From Patagioenas fasciata (taxonomy: Eukaryota; Chordata; Aves; Columbiformes; Columbidae): DNA of 64,000 nucleotides. Where the stretch lies: the NCBI RefSeq assembly GCF_037038585.1, contig NC_092525.1, positions 26,252,367 through 26,316,366 of the forward strand, given 5' to 3'. The notes beneath the pieces were generated by a model that saw only the letters and a program-made list of their open reading frames with translations, was not told the DNA's origin and did no database searches. Made by a program: the position numbers and the translations under genes. Positions 1-13,397 of the stretch are shown here, piece after piece (the first letter of the stretch is position 1; the number at the start of each line of letters is the position of its first letter).

Positions 1-3000
1 GTATTTTGTTCAGACATAGAAGAGGAAGTTGTACAGAAAATGTGGGAAGTGTAGGGTTAGAAAGCCTGTTGTGCCACTGGGGCTTCACTCCAAATGATCT
101 GACCAGCAAAGAAATGCAGAAGCGGAAAATGAAAGTAAAAAATGGAGAGATTTGTTTTACTTGGGGCGGGAAACTTGGGCTCAGAAATTTAAAAGCAGTA
201 GTTTCTTAAAAATTAAATAAGAAGCAGAAATGCCAGGCTTGTCTCAGACATCAGAAGTATATTCCGGGCAAAGGGTCTTGCCAAGCAAATCTCATTGCTT
301 ACAAGAAATGTTACAAAATGGCTAGCAGACTAAACGGCTTCAGAGTTTCTAGATTTCGGTGAAAGCATCAGGAGTCAGACCATTTGTTGTTTTTTTTTTC
401 AGAGCGGTTCTCAGTGCTGTAAATATATAGACCTCAGTAACGATCTGAATTTTGATATTTACAATCTGTTAGTTTTAATTAATATTTCAGATAAAATAGC
501 TCTATATGACAAATTTTTATGGAAAAAAAATCCACATGAACAGATTACAAAGATCTTCTGTTGTTTAAAAAATTCATGTATTTATTGAACAGATCATGTG
601 AGCTACAGATGTTACAGTTCATATGTTTCAGTGTTATTCTGTATAAAACAAAAATCTCAGTTTATAATTTTCCTTGTAACTAGTTCATACACAGGGTGGT
701 GGCAGGCCGTGCTGCCATTCCTCACGGCATCAGACAGGTACTGGTGCACCTCTGCAGGGGAGATGATGAGCATTTATTTTGGCTGGTGCTTATACACATT
801 TTGTTAGACTCCACACAAAGTACTAGCACTGAGACCTAATTTTAAAGCCTGTCTGATGATGACGGTGATGATCTCAGGCTGTGTTGACATCGCACCTCTG
901 TGAATCCCACTTCATGGATAATTCATTAAAATAAAGTAAGTAGGTTAAGACACCAACTGACCAAACAGTCTCCTACTCCATCACACAAGCTAATAAGAAA
1001 CTCCTCTGTGCTGCAGTCACTGGCTTTCTTTCCAAGTCAGCTCCAGACTCATTTAATTAGAGAAGTCGTTGTGGTGACTGGTGATGGCGGGGAGGAGCAG
1101 TGGAGAGGTATTACCAGAGGGAGTGAGGGCAGAGAGAAGTTTGGTTTGGTTTGTTTCTAAAAAAAATCCTCCTCCCTTTTCTTCTCTGTATCTCACCCAG
1201 CTATTTCAGTGACCGGAGTTTCCTGAACTTTTTCTGGTTATCTCCACAGACAGAAAGGGAAAAATGTTCCCAGTTCTGGGATTCTCGCTCCCCCAAAGCA
1301 AAGACATGGAACAAGGAAATGAAGAGTCTTACTAGAAATGAGAGACTGTGCTGAGCTCTCTCTGCTCACCCACAGCTAAACCAGCAGAGATGCTCTAAAT
1401 CAGTCATTTGCAGCTGAGATGGAGGTTGTGCAGCTGCTGGCTGCTCCCTGCAGCGGCAAGATCAGGGCCAGTGGGTAAATTCAACTCTGGTAGATTGGGT
1501 TATTTTATTTGGAAGAAAATCTGGTTGCTGTTACGCAGACTGAGCCTTGCCTAGCATAACAACTTCTCAGTCAATCTACCACTGAGCAGTGAAGGCAATG
1601 CTGTGGCATCCTTTTATTGTGGTTTAAGGGTGCACAGGCTCTTCTGTATGTAGGAGGGCAGCTGGCAGAGTTTCCGCTGAGATGTATTGTCTCTGTGGCT
1701 ATATTTTCCAAAGCGCATATATTTTTTAATCCCTTTTTTATTATAAAAAGTAGTCTTTCCAAATGAGATGCTATGACTACTAAGTAGTACACTTTGTTCA
1801 GGCAGTGACATCGATTTAATGATAAAGTGTTAAATCAGCAGCACATCAGGCAGGGCAGCTGGTGCGGATGCTTTTGTGTGTCAGTCTGCGCCTTTTGTTT
1901 TGTTGCTCTAGAAAGGCCTAAGTAAGGAAAAGCAGGGTGCACACCTGCACAGCATCCTGCATCACAATGGGGACTGTTTTTCTGGTGAAAATGGAGCACC
2001 CTCACTCGGAGTAAGATGTATCATGTCAAGAAAGAGTAGTGGGCTTCTTTCAACTTCAACATCAAAAGGTCTTTGAGCGTAAATTAAAATGTACACAGTG
2101 AAAACCATCACATTTCTATAAATCATGGCCTTTTCTCTCTGAATTCAGCATCCACATTTGCTTATATTAAAAGAAAAATAGTTATGAACTTTGTACTAAA
2201 GTTGTAATTATGTCTGCAGGCTAGGATTCTCGCTGCAGCATTTTCTGACAGTGACACTGAGAAAGAGCTCTTCTCACATCAACGCAGTTGATGTCAGCAT
2301 CCTGAATTTCACCCAGAGGCCTGAAAAATATGGAAACAAATAGGTAAGCAAAGATGAATAAATATTAAAACATTGCCAGGGATGGGTGGCTGCCATACTG
2401 TCTGGGTGAGCTTAGTGACTGCTGGCCAAGTCTCTTGACACAGCCCCAGCTTCAGCTGGCACAGCAGTCTGCCTACCCTATATCGAACCTGTAAACCAGT
2501 CGTATTTTTTCCTGAATTTGGACTGTGTCTAGATATGAGTAATTATGTTTGCAAATATAGTTGGTTTAGCATTCAGAGAAAGCCAGTGTTGAGCTGTGTA
2601 TTTAATTATATTTTCTAAAATTCTCTTCGACTCCCAGGAGAAAAATTAAGAAAATAAGTCTTCATTTTTTTTTTTTTTCCACTACCCATGCAGTAATTCT
2701 AGTAAATAATAATAGAAGTTAAAAATATTTTTTAAAAAAGGGTTAAAAAAGCTGTAGTCTCTAAAACTTCCAGGTTCATTTATAACTTGACCATCAGTAT
2801 GGTTGTGATTTTATTTCCTATTCTCAGTGTATGGTGTGTTCACCCCAGCCAGCAAGTAAGAAAGGAAGCTCCCACATAGGAGATTGCTCACTCCCCTGCG
2901 ATAGCATGGGGGAGAGAATCAAAAGAGCAAATGCAAGAAAACTTGTGGGTCAAGACAAAAACAGTTTAAAAGGTGAGGAGGAGGGGTGGGGAGAGGCAAA

Positions 3001-5390
3001 GCGATGCGGTCACTCATCACCTCCCACAAGCAGACCAATGCCCAGTCAGCCTCCAAATAGTGGCTGCTTTGGAAAGACCAAACCCCTGGTGTTACTGCTG
3101 AGTCCTGTGTTACGTGGCATGTCCCTATGGTCAGTCCAGGCTGCTGTCCTGGCTGTGTCCCCTCCAGCCTCCTGCCCACCCCAGCCTGCTCCCCAGGGCT
3201 GCAGAGGGAGACACAGGGACAGCCTTGACACCCTGCAAGTGCTGCTCAGCAGCACCTAAAACATTGGTGTGCTATCAACACAATTTTGGTCACAAGCCCA
3301 ACATTTGCGGGCTGCAATGAAGCAATTAACTCCATCCCAGCCAGACTCGGCATGTAATGTTCGATTTCAAATAATGTTTCCTCTTTTTTGTTTTCCCAGT
3401 GCAGCAATGCAGCTATTTGCCATCTTGTTGCCCACCCTTCTGCATACAGAACATGCCTCTTCCCCTTATTACAGCCTCCTGAGGATTTTTAGCGTTGCTG
3501 CCTTCCTCAAAAGAAGTTTGCAGCCTCACTAGTGCTTGCATGCAGGCAGGGAGGGGAAGTGGGGAGTCATATAAGTGTATTTTGAACTAGGTAGGCTAAC
3601 CAACATCTTGCATCCATGTCACAGCTCAGCATTCACTTGAAGAAAACGAAGCATAGTATAGCAGAAAATTTCAGTGCTGTCTCAAATTAGATCTACCAAG
3701 ATCAACAAAGATAGCACAAAGGGAATAGTTCAACTTTGCAGCCTAGAGGAGCTGAACCTCTGTACTGTACTTATGTGTTGCTGCTTTGTCTATAGCTCAG
3801 GGTCATTTAAACCAATTTGCTGAACTTTGACAAAAATCTTAATTTTTTACTCAGTCTTTTCATTGTATTTCATTACAGCTCCAAGTAACAGCAGCTTAAA
3901 CTGAAAGTGACTAAAAAGAATAAGAAGGATTTCCTTTCTTCTAGTGAAAATAATAATACTACAGTATGAAGAAGGAAGGCTGTTCATTTTAGTCCTCATA
4001 AAGCAAGTGATTATTTGGAAAGGTAAGACACAAAACCTGGAGTCAAAAAATGATGAGTACTGGCGGTCTGTATTTAAGACCAGAGGAGATGTCACCTTAG
4101 CTAAGCTAGCCCCTGTAAAATTTCCTGACATTATTCCTGGTGCAATTATGAAAGTGATGGGGGTGTTTTACTCCTTATTTTGTAAGATCTGCTTTTGAAT
4201 TAGTGTTCTTAAAACAAGAAATGTGTATGTGTACTTATGCTAGTACATGTGTATGTACACAAGCAGATGTTTGTGCACTGAGAGTTAGATCTCTATTTTC
4301 CAGTGCCTTCTAGGATTTTTGGTTTAATGAAAAATACTAGAACTCTTCATAAAAGAAATTGGAACATTAACTAATTTTAGTGTATTCACCACCTTACATC
4401 ATGTCTCCAGTATTTCTGTTCTCTCTCTCGCTCTTCATGTGCCTGTGAGAATAGCAAGTCTTGCATGTCAGGCAGTTCCTCATCTTAGAGGGGGAAGGAC
4501 TTTTCTTGTCAAGCTGTCATGCAGTAAACACACTTTTTTCTTCTTCTTCTTCCTTTTTTGTTTTAGCCGGTCCTCAGTAACTCATAGGGGTTTGAGTTTT
4601 GCTTTGCAGAAAGTAATTCTGCTGCTAAGGATCTCTGCATGTTCTATGTAAAGCACTTGTCCCTCTTATGGGCTTGGAAAAAAAGATCAAAATTCACCTT
4701 TAGTTTTTGCTTTTCTTTCAAACACTTCACTTGCAAGTAATTTCAGAGCTTAGCTAAACTGAGCACAGCTATAGCACGTTAAATGTGTCTGACTTCTAGT
4801 GTCAGATTTCTTTAAAAGCTGGTTGATTTATTCTGCTGTATGCAGAGTGTAAAACATGCCAGCACGTCTGCATACAGCACGCTTCACATTTTCCTACTGT
4901 GAGCAATTTTGCTGCTTTATCCAGCAAGGAGATGTGTCTTAGGCCTTCCTGACAGACTTTCCTTATATTTTCCTTATATTTTCAGGGCTACTGCTACAAA
5001 AATGGCATCAGATTATTTTCTCTAAGGCAGCATCATGCATCACCAACCGGTCAGTGTTTCTAATCCACTACAGTAATTTTTAAAGCATTACTTTGTGCAT
5101 GTGGTACTCTTTAAGATGCAGATACTGTGGCAGAACCTGTGAGGGAAAATATGCGAAGTGCAATCAGAGAGGCAGAGTTAGCTAATGCGTACAGCTGGCT
5201 AAAAGCAGCACTGTGCAGGGCTGCGAGGTTTGTGCATCGAAGGAAGCCATGCTCCCTGGAGCCAGTGGCCTCCGTGCAGATTATCTGCTCTTGGTTCAAT
5301 GCAGGAGGTGACCATCTCACAGCAAAGTTTGGGACCCCGCTTCTCTCCCACTTGTGCCTCGTCAGGCGTTGAGCTGCTGGGCTGCCCCAT

Positions 5391-5454
5391 GGGGATGGGG
5401 AGGGAGCGAAGTGTGGGGTTGTGGGCCGGGTTTGAGGTAGTGGGATTGGGATGG
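5391..5454 (+). other. G-tract cluster, possible G-quadruplex region
   Basis: Ten runs of three or four G fall within 64 nt, for example at 5391-5394, 5397-5400, 5402-5404, 5415-5418, 5423-5425, 5428-5430, 5442-5444, 5448-5450 and 5452-5454. Loops are mostly 1 to 11 nt. This meets the usual sequence rule for intramolecular G-quadruplex potential on the plus strand. It lies in a locally GC-rich patch (about 5200-5560) inside AT-rich DNA. No gene is recognised next to it, so any regulatory role is inference. Confidence 0.45.
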
Positions 5455-8400
5455 GAAGATGAAGCTGGCTGGAGCCAGTGGAGGCTCTCAGAACACCCTT
5501 CAGGGGGAAGGGAGAGACTCTGCTCTAAACATTGCTTTTGGCCTGGTGTTGTTTGAGGTTGTCCTTTGTGTGGGATGGAAAATAACAGCAATGGTGATCC
5601 AGAGATAGGTCAAAAATGTTGTGTATCGTTGTCCTGGAAGTGTAATAGACTGAAATGGTGCATTTCTGACAGGAGTTGTGCTTTTAATGGTGGATCTTGG
5701 AGCAGGGACCACCGTGGAAGAGCTCCTCATGTGTGTCCCTCACAGCTCCCGTGAAGATGTTTGCTCCGTAGTTCTGTGGTTATTGCACAGAAGTTTTAGG
5801 GGTCAGACTTTGCCTGGGAGAGGCAAGGAACAATGAGGAACAAAGTATTGTACAGTAGGAATGTTCTGGAAGTTCCTTGTCTCCCCGCAAGGAGTATTTT
5901 GTGACCCTGAGAAGAAACACAAGATTTCTTGTATCACATGGCATTTGAAAGGAAATGTCTGACCTCCCACTTGTGCTATTCTGAAGCCATGACGAGAACA
6001 AAACATGTGACTTTTTTATTTTTTTAAAATAATTTCTATTTTTAATATAAAATGGAACTTCATTAACATATAGTTAGTGTTGTTATGAAAAGTTTTCTCT
6101 AGTAAACATATGGTCAGACAGGCGTTGGAAATGACAATATAGTAGAATTATTATCAATTTGGTTCTTCTGAGCCTAATTTCTCTTTGAAATATATGCCTG
6201 GAAAGATTTATTTTTCTAGAGAAGGAATTGGAATTAGACTAGTATGAAAGCACAAAAGTGTTCTCTGTATTTGTGACTGAGGATATTGTGAATATTTGCT
6301 CTTTTTTTGACACTATGGGTAACAGCAGAAGCAGCATGGATTAAACCTTCTCTCACAGAGCATGGCAGAGGCTATAATAGAAGTCTCTCAAAAGAAAAAA
6401 ATCATTGCTTTGAAAAACCTCAAAACATACCATAAGCATGAAGCTTCCTTTTTTAATGTAAGGTAACCCTTATAAAAGGCTACAGAATATTGGCTCTCAA
6501 AACCCTCTTGAAATTAAATTAAATCCATTGAAATTCTTTAGTAAAGGCCTAACAAGTAACAGCTTTTATTATGTCAGTGTGTCCTACTGGATCTCTTCCT
6601 TCCAAGCCACCTGAGATCCTCCTCTTAATAGCAGAGGTGATTGTAGATATGTGTCCTAGAATACAGAATATTACAGCAGTTTGGCTGTCCTTTTCCTTTC
6701 TCCCCCTTTTCTAGGTAGGAGGGAACAGCTTATGTCAAAGTACTGAGACTCTCGGAAATTATTCTTTTTTCTGCCTCTTTCTAGCCACTCGACTGCTTCG
6801 TGCTTGCAGAACAAAGCTGGCTCTTGCTTTATGAAATAACCTGTGATAATGTGGAGAGCAGCACTTGCATTTTGTAGGTGCCAGAGGCTCGCTGTCAGCG
6901 CTGGCTGTCCAGACCCTTGTGTTCAGTGTGACTCTCAGGTGAGCTTCTGCACCCACCTGCACGTGTGGCACTGCAGCCTTTTTTTCTCATCCCCGCAGCT
7001 GTGTGTATGAATCTCACCTGGGAAGGAGAGGCATAGAAATGGTGATGAAAATACAAGGCTTTCTCCTTGTGAGCTGCAGTGAGGTGGGGCAGGAAGGACT
7101 CACCTCTGTACATCATATAACTGTGTTGCGTTACATTGTCAAGATTTTTGGGTGTTGTAGAAATTGACTACAATAACAACCCATTGATATATTTTTCATC
7201 ATGTGCATAATATGTCTTAAATATTCCAGGAAAAAAAAAAGTCAGGGGACTGTTTTGAAGCATTACAGGTAGAGCGCTATAATTTCCCAAAATAAATTAC
7301 CTCCTCTCAATATCTTTGATATCACTGTTTTCTCCTGACTGTCTCACATTTCTGTTTTTGTAGTTCTTCAGTATGTGAAACACTTGTTTTTACAGCAATG
7401 ATGATACTGAAGAAACAGCAAGGCTCTACAGCATAGAGAATTGTGCCAATAGGTATGTGAATTGAAGGGTGGGAGGGGAGCTGGCGGTAAGTAGTTCAGA
7501 AACCTTACACTTTACAGTAACTTTGACTTCCTCTATACAGATTTTTGCTCTTTTGAAGTTTGAAGATGAAAAAATATAAAGAGATGATTTGGTTATTGGA
7601 AACCTCTCCCTCCCTAGACAGTATCTGATACACTCATTACCAACAAACCAAAGATTTGTGTGAAAATATACTCATGCCTGTGGCTAGATGTATCTTGTGC
7701 TGGTTTTAAGCTCACAAATCTTAATAACATCTTAACATGCTCCCTTGTCAAAGAATCTATGTTTATGGCAGAAAACTGAGCTGAAAAATAATTTTGCAAG
7801 GGTGTAAGGGGAACCTTGGGAGCTATCTGCAGGAATATGATTTGAGCACGTTGAATCCTACCAGCATTTGAGGACACGAATGCTTTAATTCCCGTCTACC
7901 AGCAGTTTGCTTGAAACTCTGAAGGAACAAGTTAGTGGTGCAGCAAAGAGGGGTCCTCAGTCCCCAGAGGCAAGAACTATGGGTGCTATGGCGTGACAGG
8001 ACCTCTTCCACACAGTCTGCACACAGCCTGTCTGTGTCCTGATCTAGAGAGGATGCAGAGACGAGACAGTCCTTTCCTGTACTGCATGACGTCTCTCAGG
8101 TTGTCTAACAGCTGCAGGCAGCAGTGGGGAACAAGCAACGCACCCACCTTCCTTTAATGAGTGAAGTTTCACTTCTGGTACTTGTTCAAGGGATTTAAAG
8201 TGAGGAAATGGCTGCACACATCTAGTCTCTAAATGCCTCCTAGAGGTGGTGTTCTCCACCTTGCATTAATATCCACGTGGGAAAATGGCAAGGTTGTATT
8301 TCGTCCTACAAAAGCACCAACAGCTCAGTTAAGTGTTTTTAGGCCTATGGTTTTCAGTAATGTTACTAAATCACAGCCTCTGCACAGAAACCTTAAAGTG

Positions 8401-8734
8401 GCAGACTTTGAAATTTGAGTAAAGGAAAGTCTAAATATTGGGAAATGGCTGGAAGATTTCATTGCATTTACTGCAGTGATTACACAGACTTCTAATTCTC
8501 AGAGTTTTAGTAGAAGGTGAGTGGCAGCTGGCTCTGCATTTGGATGAAACTTCCACATTAAAAAGAATTTTTCAAAGCAGAAATATTTCAGATTCCCTTC
8601 AGAGTGGAATGAATGAGGGGAAAAAAGGCAGTAAGGGTCACTCCAGCATGGCATAAATGGAACACTTGCTTTACTTTTGAAATTATAAAGTAAAAAATTT
8701 TTTCTTTATACACTGTTCATTCCTGAGGTGTGTG

Positions 8735-8795
8735 GGTTTTTTTGTGTTTTGTTTGTTTGTTTTGTTTTGGGTTTTTTTGTTCTTTTTGTTTGTTT
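8735..8795 (+). repeat. T/G-rich low-complexity tract
   Basis: A run built from GTTTT and GTTT units, nearly free of A and C. It is simple low-complexity DNA with no coding or RNA signal. Confidence 0.6.
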
Positions 8796-10805
8796 TCTAA
8801 GTGAAATGCCATAAAAATTGAAAGAATTTCTAATTCTGCAACTCTTACTTGCAGAATTTCTGCAGTTTCAGTATAGAGTGTACCTACATCTCTATCAGTG
8901 ATTGGTACTGACTTTAAAGGTCATGCTACCTATCTTTTCTTCTCCCTACAATTTGGTTATTATATTGGGCAGTTATCTTAAATCATATACCAGATTTAAG
9001 AAATGACTTTTGAAAGCCTTTTTTTTTGTCTTCTGCATAGTTCGTGGTATCTTGAAGTTCTTCTGCCGTATTTATGTTGTCATCCATGGTATCGTTATTG
9101 ATAAAATAATAGTATCAGAAATATATACTGGAAATATTTTTATCTCAAAACCACTATATCAGATAGGCAGGAAATATGTATATTTATCTATTTGAAAACC
9201 AAAACATAAAATTGAAGATTAAAGCAAAAACCTGAAAAGCATAGTATTAATTACGGAGGACTGGTTTTTCATAATAAATAAATTTAAGGTGCCACAAGCT
9301 TCATACAAAATTCTGAAAACTGCTTTCAGTTATAGCTCTGTATGTAAATCTATAAGCTCTCTATATTAAAAGAATGCTGTATTCAGTTACTGATTCATAA
9401 CTATCAGAATTGACCATCCAAGTTTCCACAAGAAGGGATGTCACTTCAGAGTCCTAGCCTTTCAAAGCTAACTTATTAATTATGTGGGGAGTACTTAGAA
9501 GATAATTATATATGTAATCTTCTCAGCTATGTAGATATTTGCAACAACAGAGCCTTCACTTTTTCATAATATTTGTATGCTGGGCATGATATATAGAAAA
9601 ATGGATTGTCATATTTTTGTTCTTCAAATACGCAACATGATTTTGAACAGTATGAGGCATTCAGCTACTGTGATTGATTTAGTGGGAACTGATTGGTGGT
9701 TAGTAATATTTTTAATTATTTAAGATAGTTTTAAAAATGAATACAATTTTTATTTAATTAAAAATTCATAGTTGCTAAGGGAGGTGAATGGGAATGAATG
9801 GAGATATTGGGTAGCCTTTTCTTACTTTCTAGGTGTTCTTGCTGCACTGGAAAGCATTGTCAAATTAAAATATAAAATATGTTATTCTGATTGTGTGTAG
9901 GCTGAACAATGCTATGGTGTTTACAGTAGTGGGAAGAGATTTCCTTGATGAAATCTAGAGAGCTGCTGTACAAAAGTAGCAGATGCTACTCTGTCATGTT
10001 TTTGTAGTGTGGAATTTTTTTCAGTCCTTAGTGGCACTTACAGATAAGGGAAGAATCTTCACTGGAAGTGAGGTGGTGGGTGTGAACACGTGTTGGTGTG
10101 TACACACTTGTTGATGAAAAGCTCTACCAGTCCTACTGTGTGCTGCAAAAATAGTTTTAAAGTCTCTCCCCCTCTCCCTGAACCATCTTAGGGCTAATTC
10201 CAGAGATAATGAGAAATATAAATGTGGGGTTCAAAAGGCAGAAGTATTTATGTATAAACCAGAAGAAGAAAAAAGGTTTTTGAGAAGCCAAAAATAAATG
10301 CAAGGATCACTTTGAATTGCCTAACTAGACACTACTGCTTATCCGTATCTTTTTTCTGCTCTGTTCTTCCTGAAATACAGTTTTAATATGTTCCCAAAGT
10401 TGATTTGAAACATGCAGCAATAGAAGACTGTAGAGCACTATCTCAGGAAACAATTAGCTAGTGATACCAGAGAATATGTAGGTTTTAGTGTGTTATGACG
10501 AAAAATAAGAAGGGATACACTTTTTAATCTGGATAGCTCTATGTGGAAGGAAGTGTGTGTACATGTGCATATACGTGTCTGGGTAGACACATACAGATAG
10601 TTATAAAAATGCCAGCAACAGCATGAAAATTTCAAAGCTGCTCAAATGCACTGTAACACATCTCTGCTGTTTATTGGGTGCATTTTAAATGCAGTTTATC
10701 TTTCCATATGGACGGCATTTTCAAGCTCCTTTTCTTTCTGTCCTTCACCTCACTGGAGTATCCATTTTCTTTGTGCAGAAGACCAGCAGGATGTCTGTAA
10801 TTTTC

Positions 10806-10836
10806 TATTAATTTATTTATTAATTTATTTATTTGT
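10806..10836 (+). repeat. imperfect (TTTA)n microsatellite
   Basis: Short imperfect array of TTTA and TTAA units with no flanking feature. Confidence 0.6.
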
Positions 10837-11301
10837 TTAGTAAAGACTACAGGATTTGGCCTATAGTTTTAGTGTAGCTGAAAGAAATAATAAAAAAAAA
10901 AAAACACCACACAAAACAAAACAAGGAGACTCAGGATCATTTTGTTCAATACTTCCAGTAATTGCCTCGTATGGTTTGCAAGTCTTTCCACTTTATGTAA
11001 ATACATTAACTTCTGAAAAAATATCTTATAGCTGTGAGGTGGGGCCTTTTGAAGCAGGTGTTCTTTTGAAGATTCGTGGGTCTCTTAAACACACATTTTT
11101 TTCTTCAAAGTAAATCTTGTAGACTCCCTGTCACAAATCCTTCTTGTTAGGAATTCTCCTTGAAGAGCTGTTTGAATTTCAATATGAGGTATTTCAAACA
11201 AATACATCTAATGCCTCAATACCTTTTTATTGTGGTCAGTCAGTGGCCCTAAAAAAAAAAAACCTCTGATAATTTGAAATCCATTCCTAGCAACCCTTTG
11301 A

Positions 11302-11346
11302 AGAAAAGAAAAAAACAAAAAAAACAAAAAAAAAACAAAAAAAAAC
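11302..11346 (+). repeat. A-rich (CA5-9)n low-complexity tract
   Basis: Runs of A interrupted by single C bases at intervals of five to ten. It could be the tail of an old retroposed copy, but I recognise no element body on either side, so it is called only as low complexity. Confidence 0.6.
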
Positions 11347-12856
11347 CTGAGGTATTTATAGTTACTCCTGAAAACTAAGAAAGGGAAAGTAACTGTAAAG
11401 TAAACTTTCAATTTCTGAAGTTGTTGAAAAAAAACAAAAAAACAAGTCTTAAAAAAAAAAATCAGAAACTTCTCACCCTTTTCCCCCTTGGTGAAACTCT
11501 TCTGGTTTATACTTATGTAATAGTGTTACAAAGCTACAAAATAAGCTAGGACATCATCCGCCTGGATCCCTTGCTCAAAGGACTGTTAGCTGCTCTCAGG
11601 CTTCCCTAATGAGTTCTGACTCTGAGGATGAATTCTCTGCAGCTGCTCTGGGCAGCTCATGCCACCACATGACGGTTCTCATGAAATTTTGGTTCTTGGT
11701 ATAGAGTCATAACTTTGCCTGATGCAATTGGTGCCTGTTCTTCATCATTTTCATTTTGCACCTCTGAGAAGTGTTTGACTCTGTCTGTTCTATAACCACC
11801 CACCAGATTGTTCAAGACAACATTAACATTTTTTTTTGGTTTAGACTGGCATAGTTTCCTCATTCTCTGCTTCTTCATCATGTGCACCAATTCCCTATAC
11901 TTTTACAAATAAGATAAATGAGAGGTGGAAAACTCCGTTACAGAAAACAATGCAATAACATATAGGTAGTTTTTTGTCTTGTGCCCTAAATAGAGGAAAT
12001 AATTCATTATTAGGGTATTTATCATTATCAGTTTAAACTGTCAAGTGAACAACAGTTGTGTTTAAGTTTTCTGTGGTGAAATCCTATTCTAGCAGATTTT
12101 ATTGATTGCAGGACAAGGGATCTGTTTTACACATCATGCAGGAGTGAGGCCATACAGTTTTGAAGCGTTTACCTCTGATTTTTTTTCCTGTGGCTAAGAA
12201 TGGCTATTTTGTTTGATATAATTTTGAAACTGCTGGTGTGTTACAGTGTGAAGGTTTTGTAGGCTACAAATGTGGAAAGAGAAAAGGTACATTTACAGTT
12301 TGGATATGGAGAAAAAAATATCATCTCAAGAAAACTTTGTAATAAAAGCTTGAATTTTTCCTCAGTGTCTCTATGCATTTGTGGACATAAGGAAGTGCAT
12401 ACCTCGTCTTGTATTTAAAGCCTTTAGCTATAAGACGATTAAGAGGACCACATAGATTACTTGAAAGCTTGTCCAGCTTATATTGAATTTTTATGAGATT
12501 CCTAAAGCTCAAGGACACCGTCTCATTGGTAAAAAAAAAAACAGAAGTGAACTGGCTTATTGAAGTCCAACCTCATTTTTACAGTCAGGGTCTTCAGGAA
12601 GGAGAATCATAAATCTGGAATGTTATAAAATCTTTTCCCATCATTCAAGGTCAAGCTATAAATCTAAGTTACCAGGTCTGCTGCTAGGTATGCATTTCCT
12701 GTGGTTCATAGAGCTTAAAGCTTCCAAGAAGTGACCCTGTAAATGCTATCAACATTAATTTTAGCAGCAAATGTGAACATGAACTTTGCTGAGCTGGGCA
12801 GTAGGAGTTGCTTAAAGTGAGTATATGATGTTTTTGTGTAACCTGGAACACAGAGT

Positions 12857-12885
12857 ATGTTCCATGTTATACAAACATGGAACAT
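12857..12885. repeat. perfect 12-bp inverted repeat with 5-nt loop
   Basis: The arm at 12857-12868 (ATGTTCCATGTT) is exactly the reverse complement of the arm at 12874-12885, with the loop ATACA between them. It lies about 180 bp from the end of a CR1 fragment. The stem is half A/T and the surroundings are AT-rich, so a chance palindrome is possible. Confidence 0.7.
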
Positions 12886-13068
12886 GTAAAGAATCCTCTA
12901 AGCCTGATAACCCTTTCAGATAAAGTTGACAACTATTTTGCAACTGACACATGTGTAACATACTCCTATACATGTTCCTATATTCACTGACACACACACT
13001 GAGAATTCTGTATCATTACACCTTTGGAACAGTCCTTGGGACCTCCCAAATGCCGGTTGAGCTGAGTA

Positions 13069-13397
13069 TCACAGTATGTTTGGGATTGGAAGGCACCTCA
13101 AAAGATCATCTAGTCCAATCCCCCTGCTGGAGCAGGAACACCTAGGTGAGGTCACACAGGAACATGTCCAGGCGGGCTTTGAATGTCTCCAGGGAAGGAG
13201 ACTCCACAACCTCCCTGGGCAGCCTGTTCCAGTGTCTGTCACCCTCACTGAGAAGAAGTTCTTTCTCAAATTTAAGTGGAACCTCTTGTGTTCCAGCTTG
13301 ATCCCATTACCCCTTGTCCTATGATTGTTTGCCACTGAGAAGAGCCTGGCTCCATCCTCGTGGCACTCACTCTTTATAAACATTAATAAGGTCACAA
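13069..13397 (-). mobile_element. CR1 non-LTR retrotransposon fragment, 3' end, minus orientation
   Basis: About 330 bp reading, on the plus strand, like the reverse complement of an avian CR1 3' end. Diagnostic stretches are GGGATTGGAAGGCACCTC, AAGATCATCTAGTCCAATCC, CTCCACAACCTCCCTGGGCA, GCCTGTTCCAGTGTCTGTCA and CCATTACCCCTTGTCCTAT. The CR1 3' terminus is therefore at the left end, so the element points to the minus strand. It is 5'-truncated, as nearly all CR1 copies are. Open frames across it on both strands are remnants or chance, not genes. It shares a long nearly identical block with the shorter copy at 42,966, so both come from the same or closely related subfamilies. Confidence 0.9.

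Larger units (their letters stand above)
1..13060. other. upstream intergenic stretch, no recognised gene
   Basis: I see no convincing exon, RNA gene or full mobile element here. The open frames are short and lack recognisable domains, and many run on both strands over the same GC-richer patches (about 2830-3260 and 5110-5590). The sequence is mostly AT-rich with homopolymer and T/G-rich runs. In mammals the neighbour upstream of PTPRC is ATP6V1G3; I looked for its small conserved coiled-coil protein and did not find it. Exons of unknown or fast-evolving genes could be missed by eye. Confidence 0.6.

Noticed and set aside
2831..3259. 142-codon plus-strand frame
   Set aside because: Low-stop GC-rich patch with several overlapping frames on both strands and no recognisable protein.
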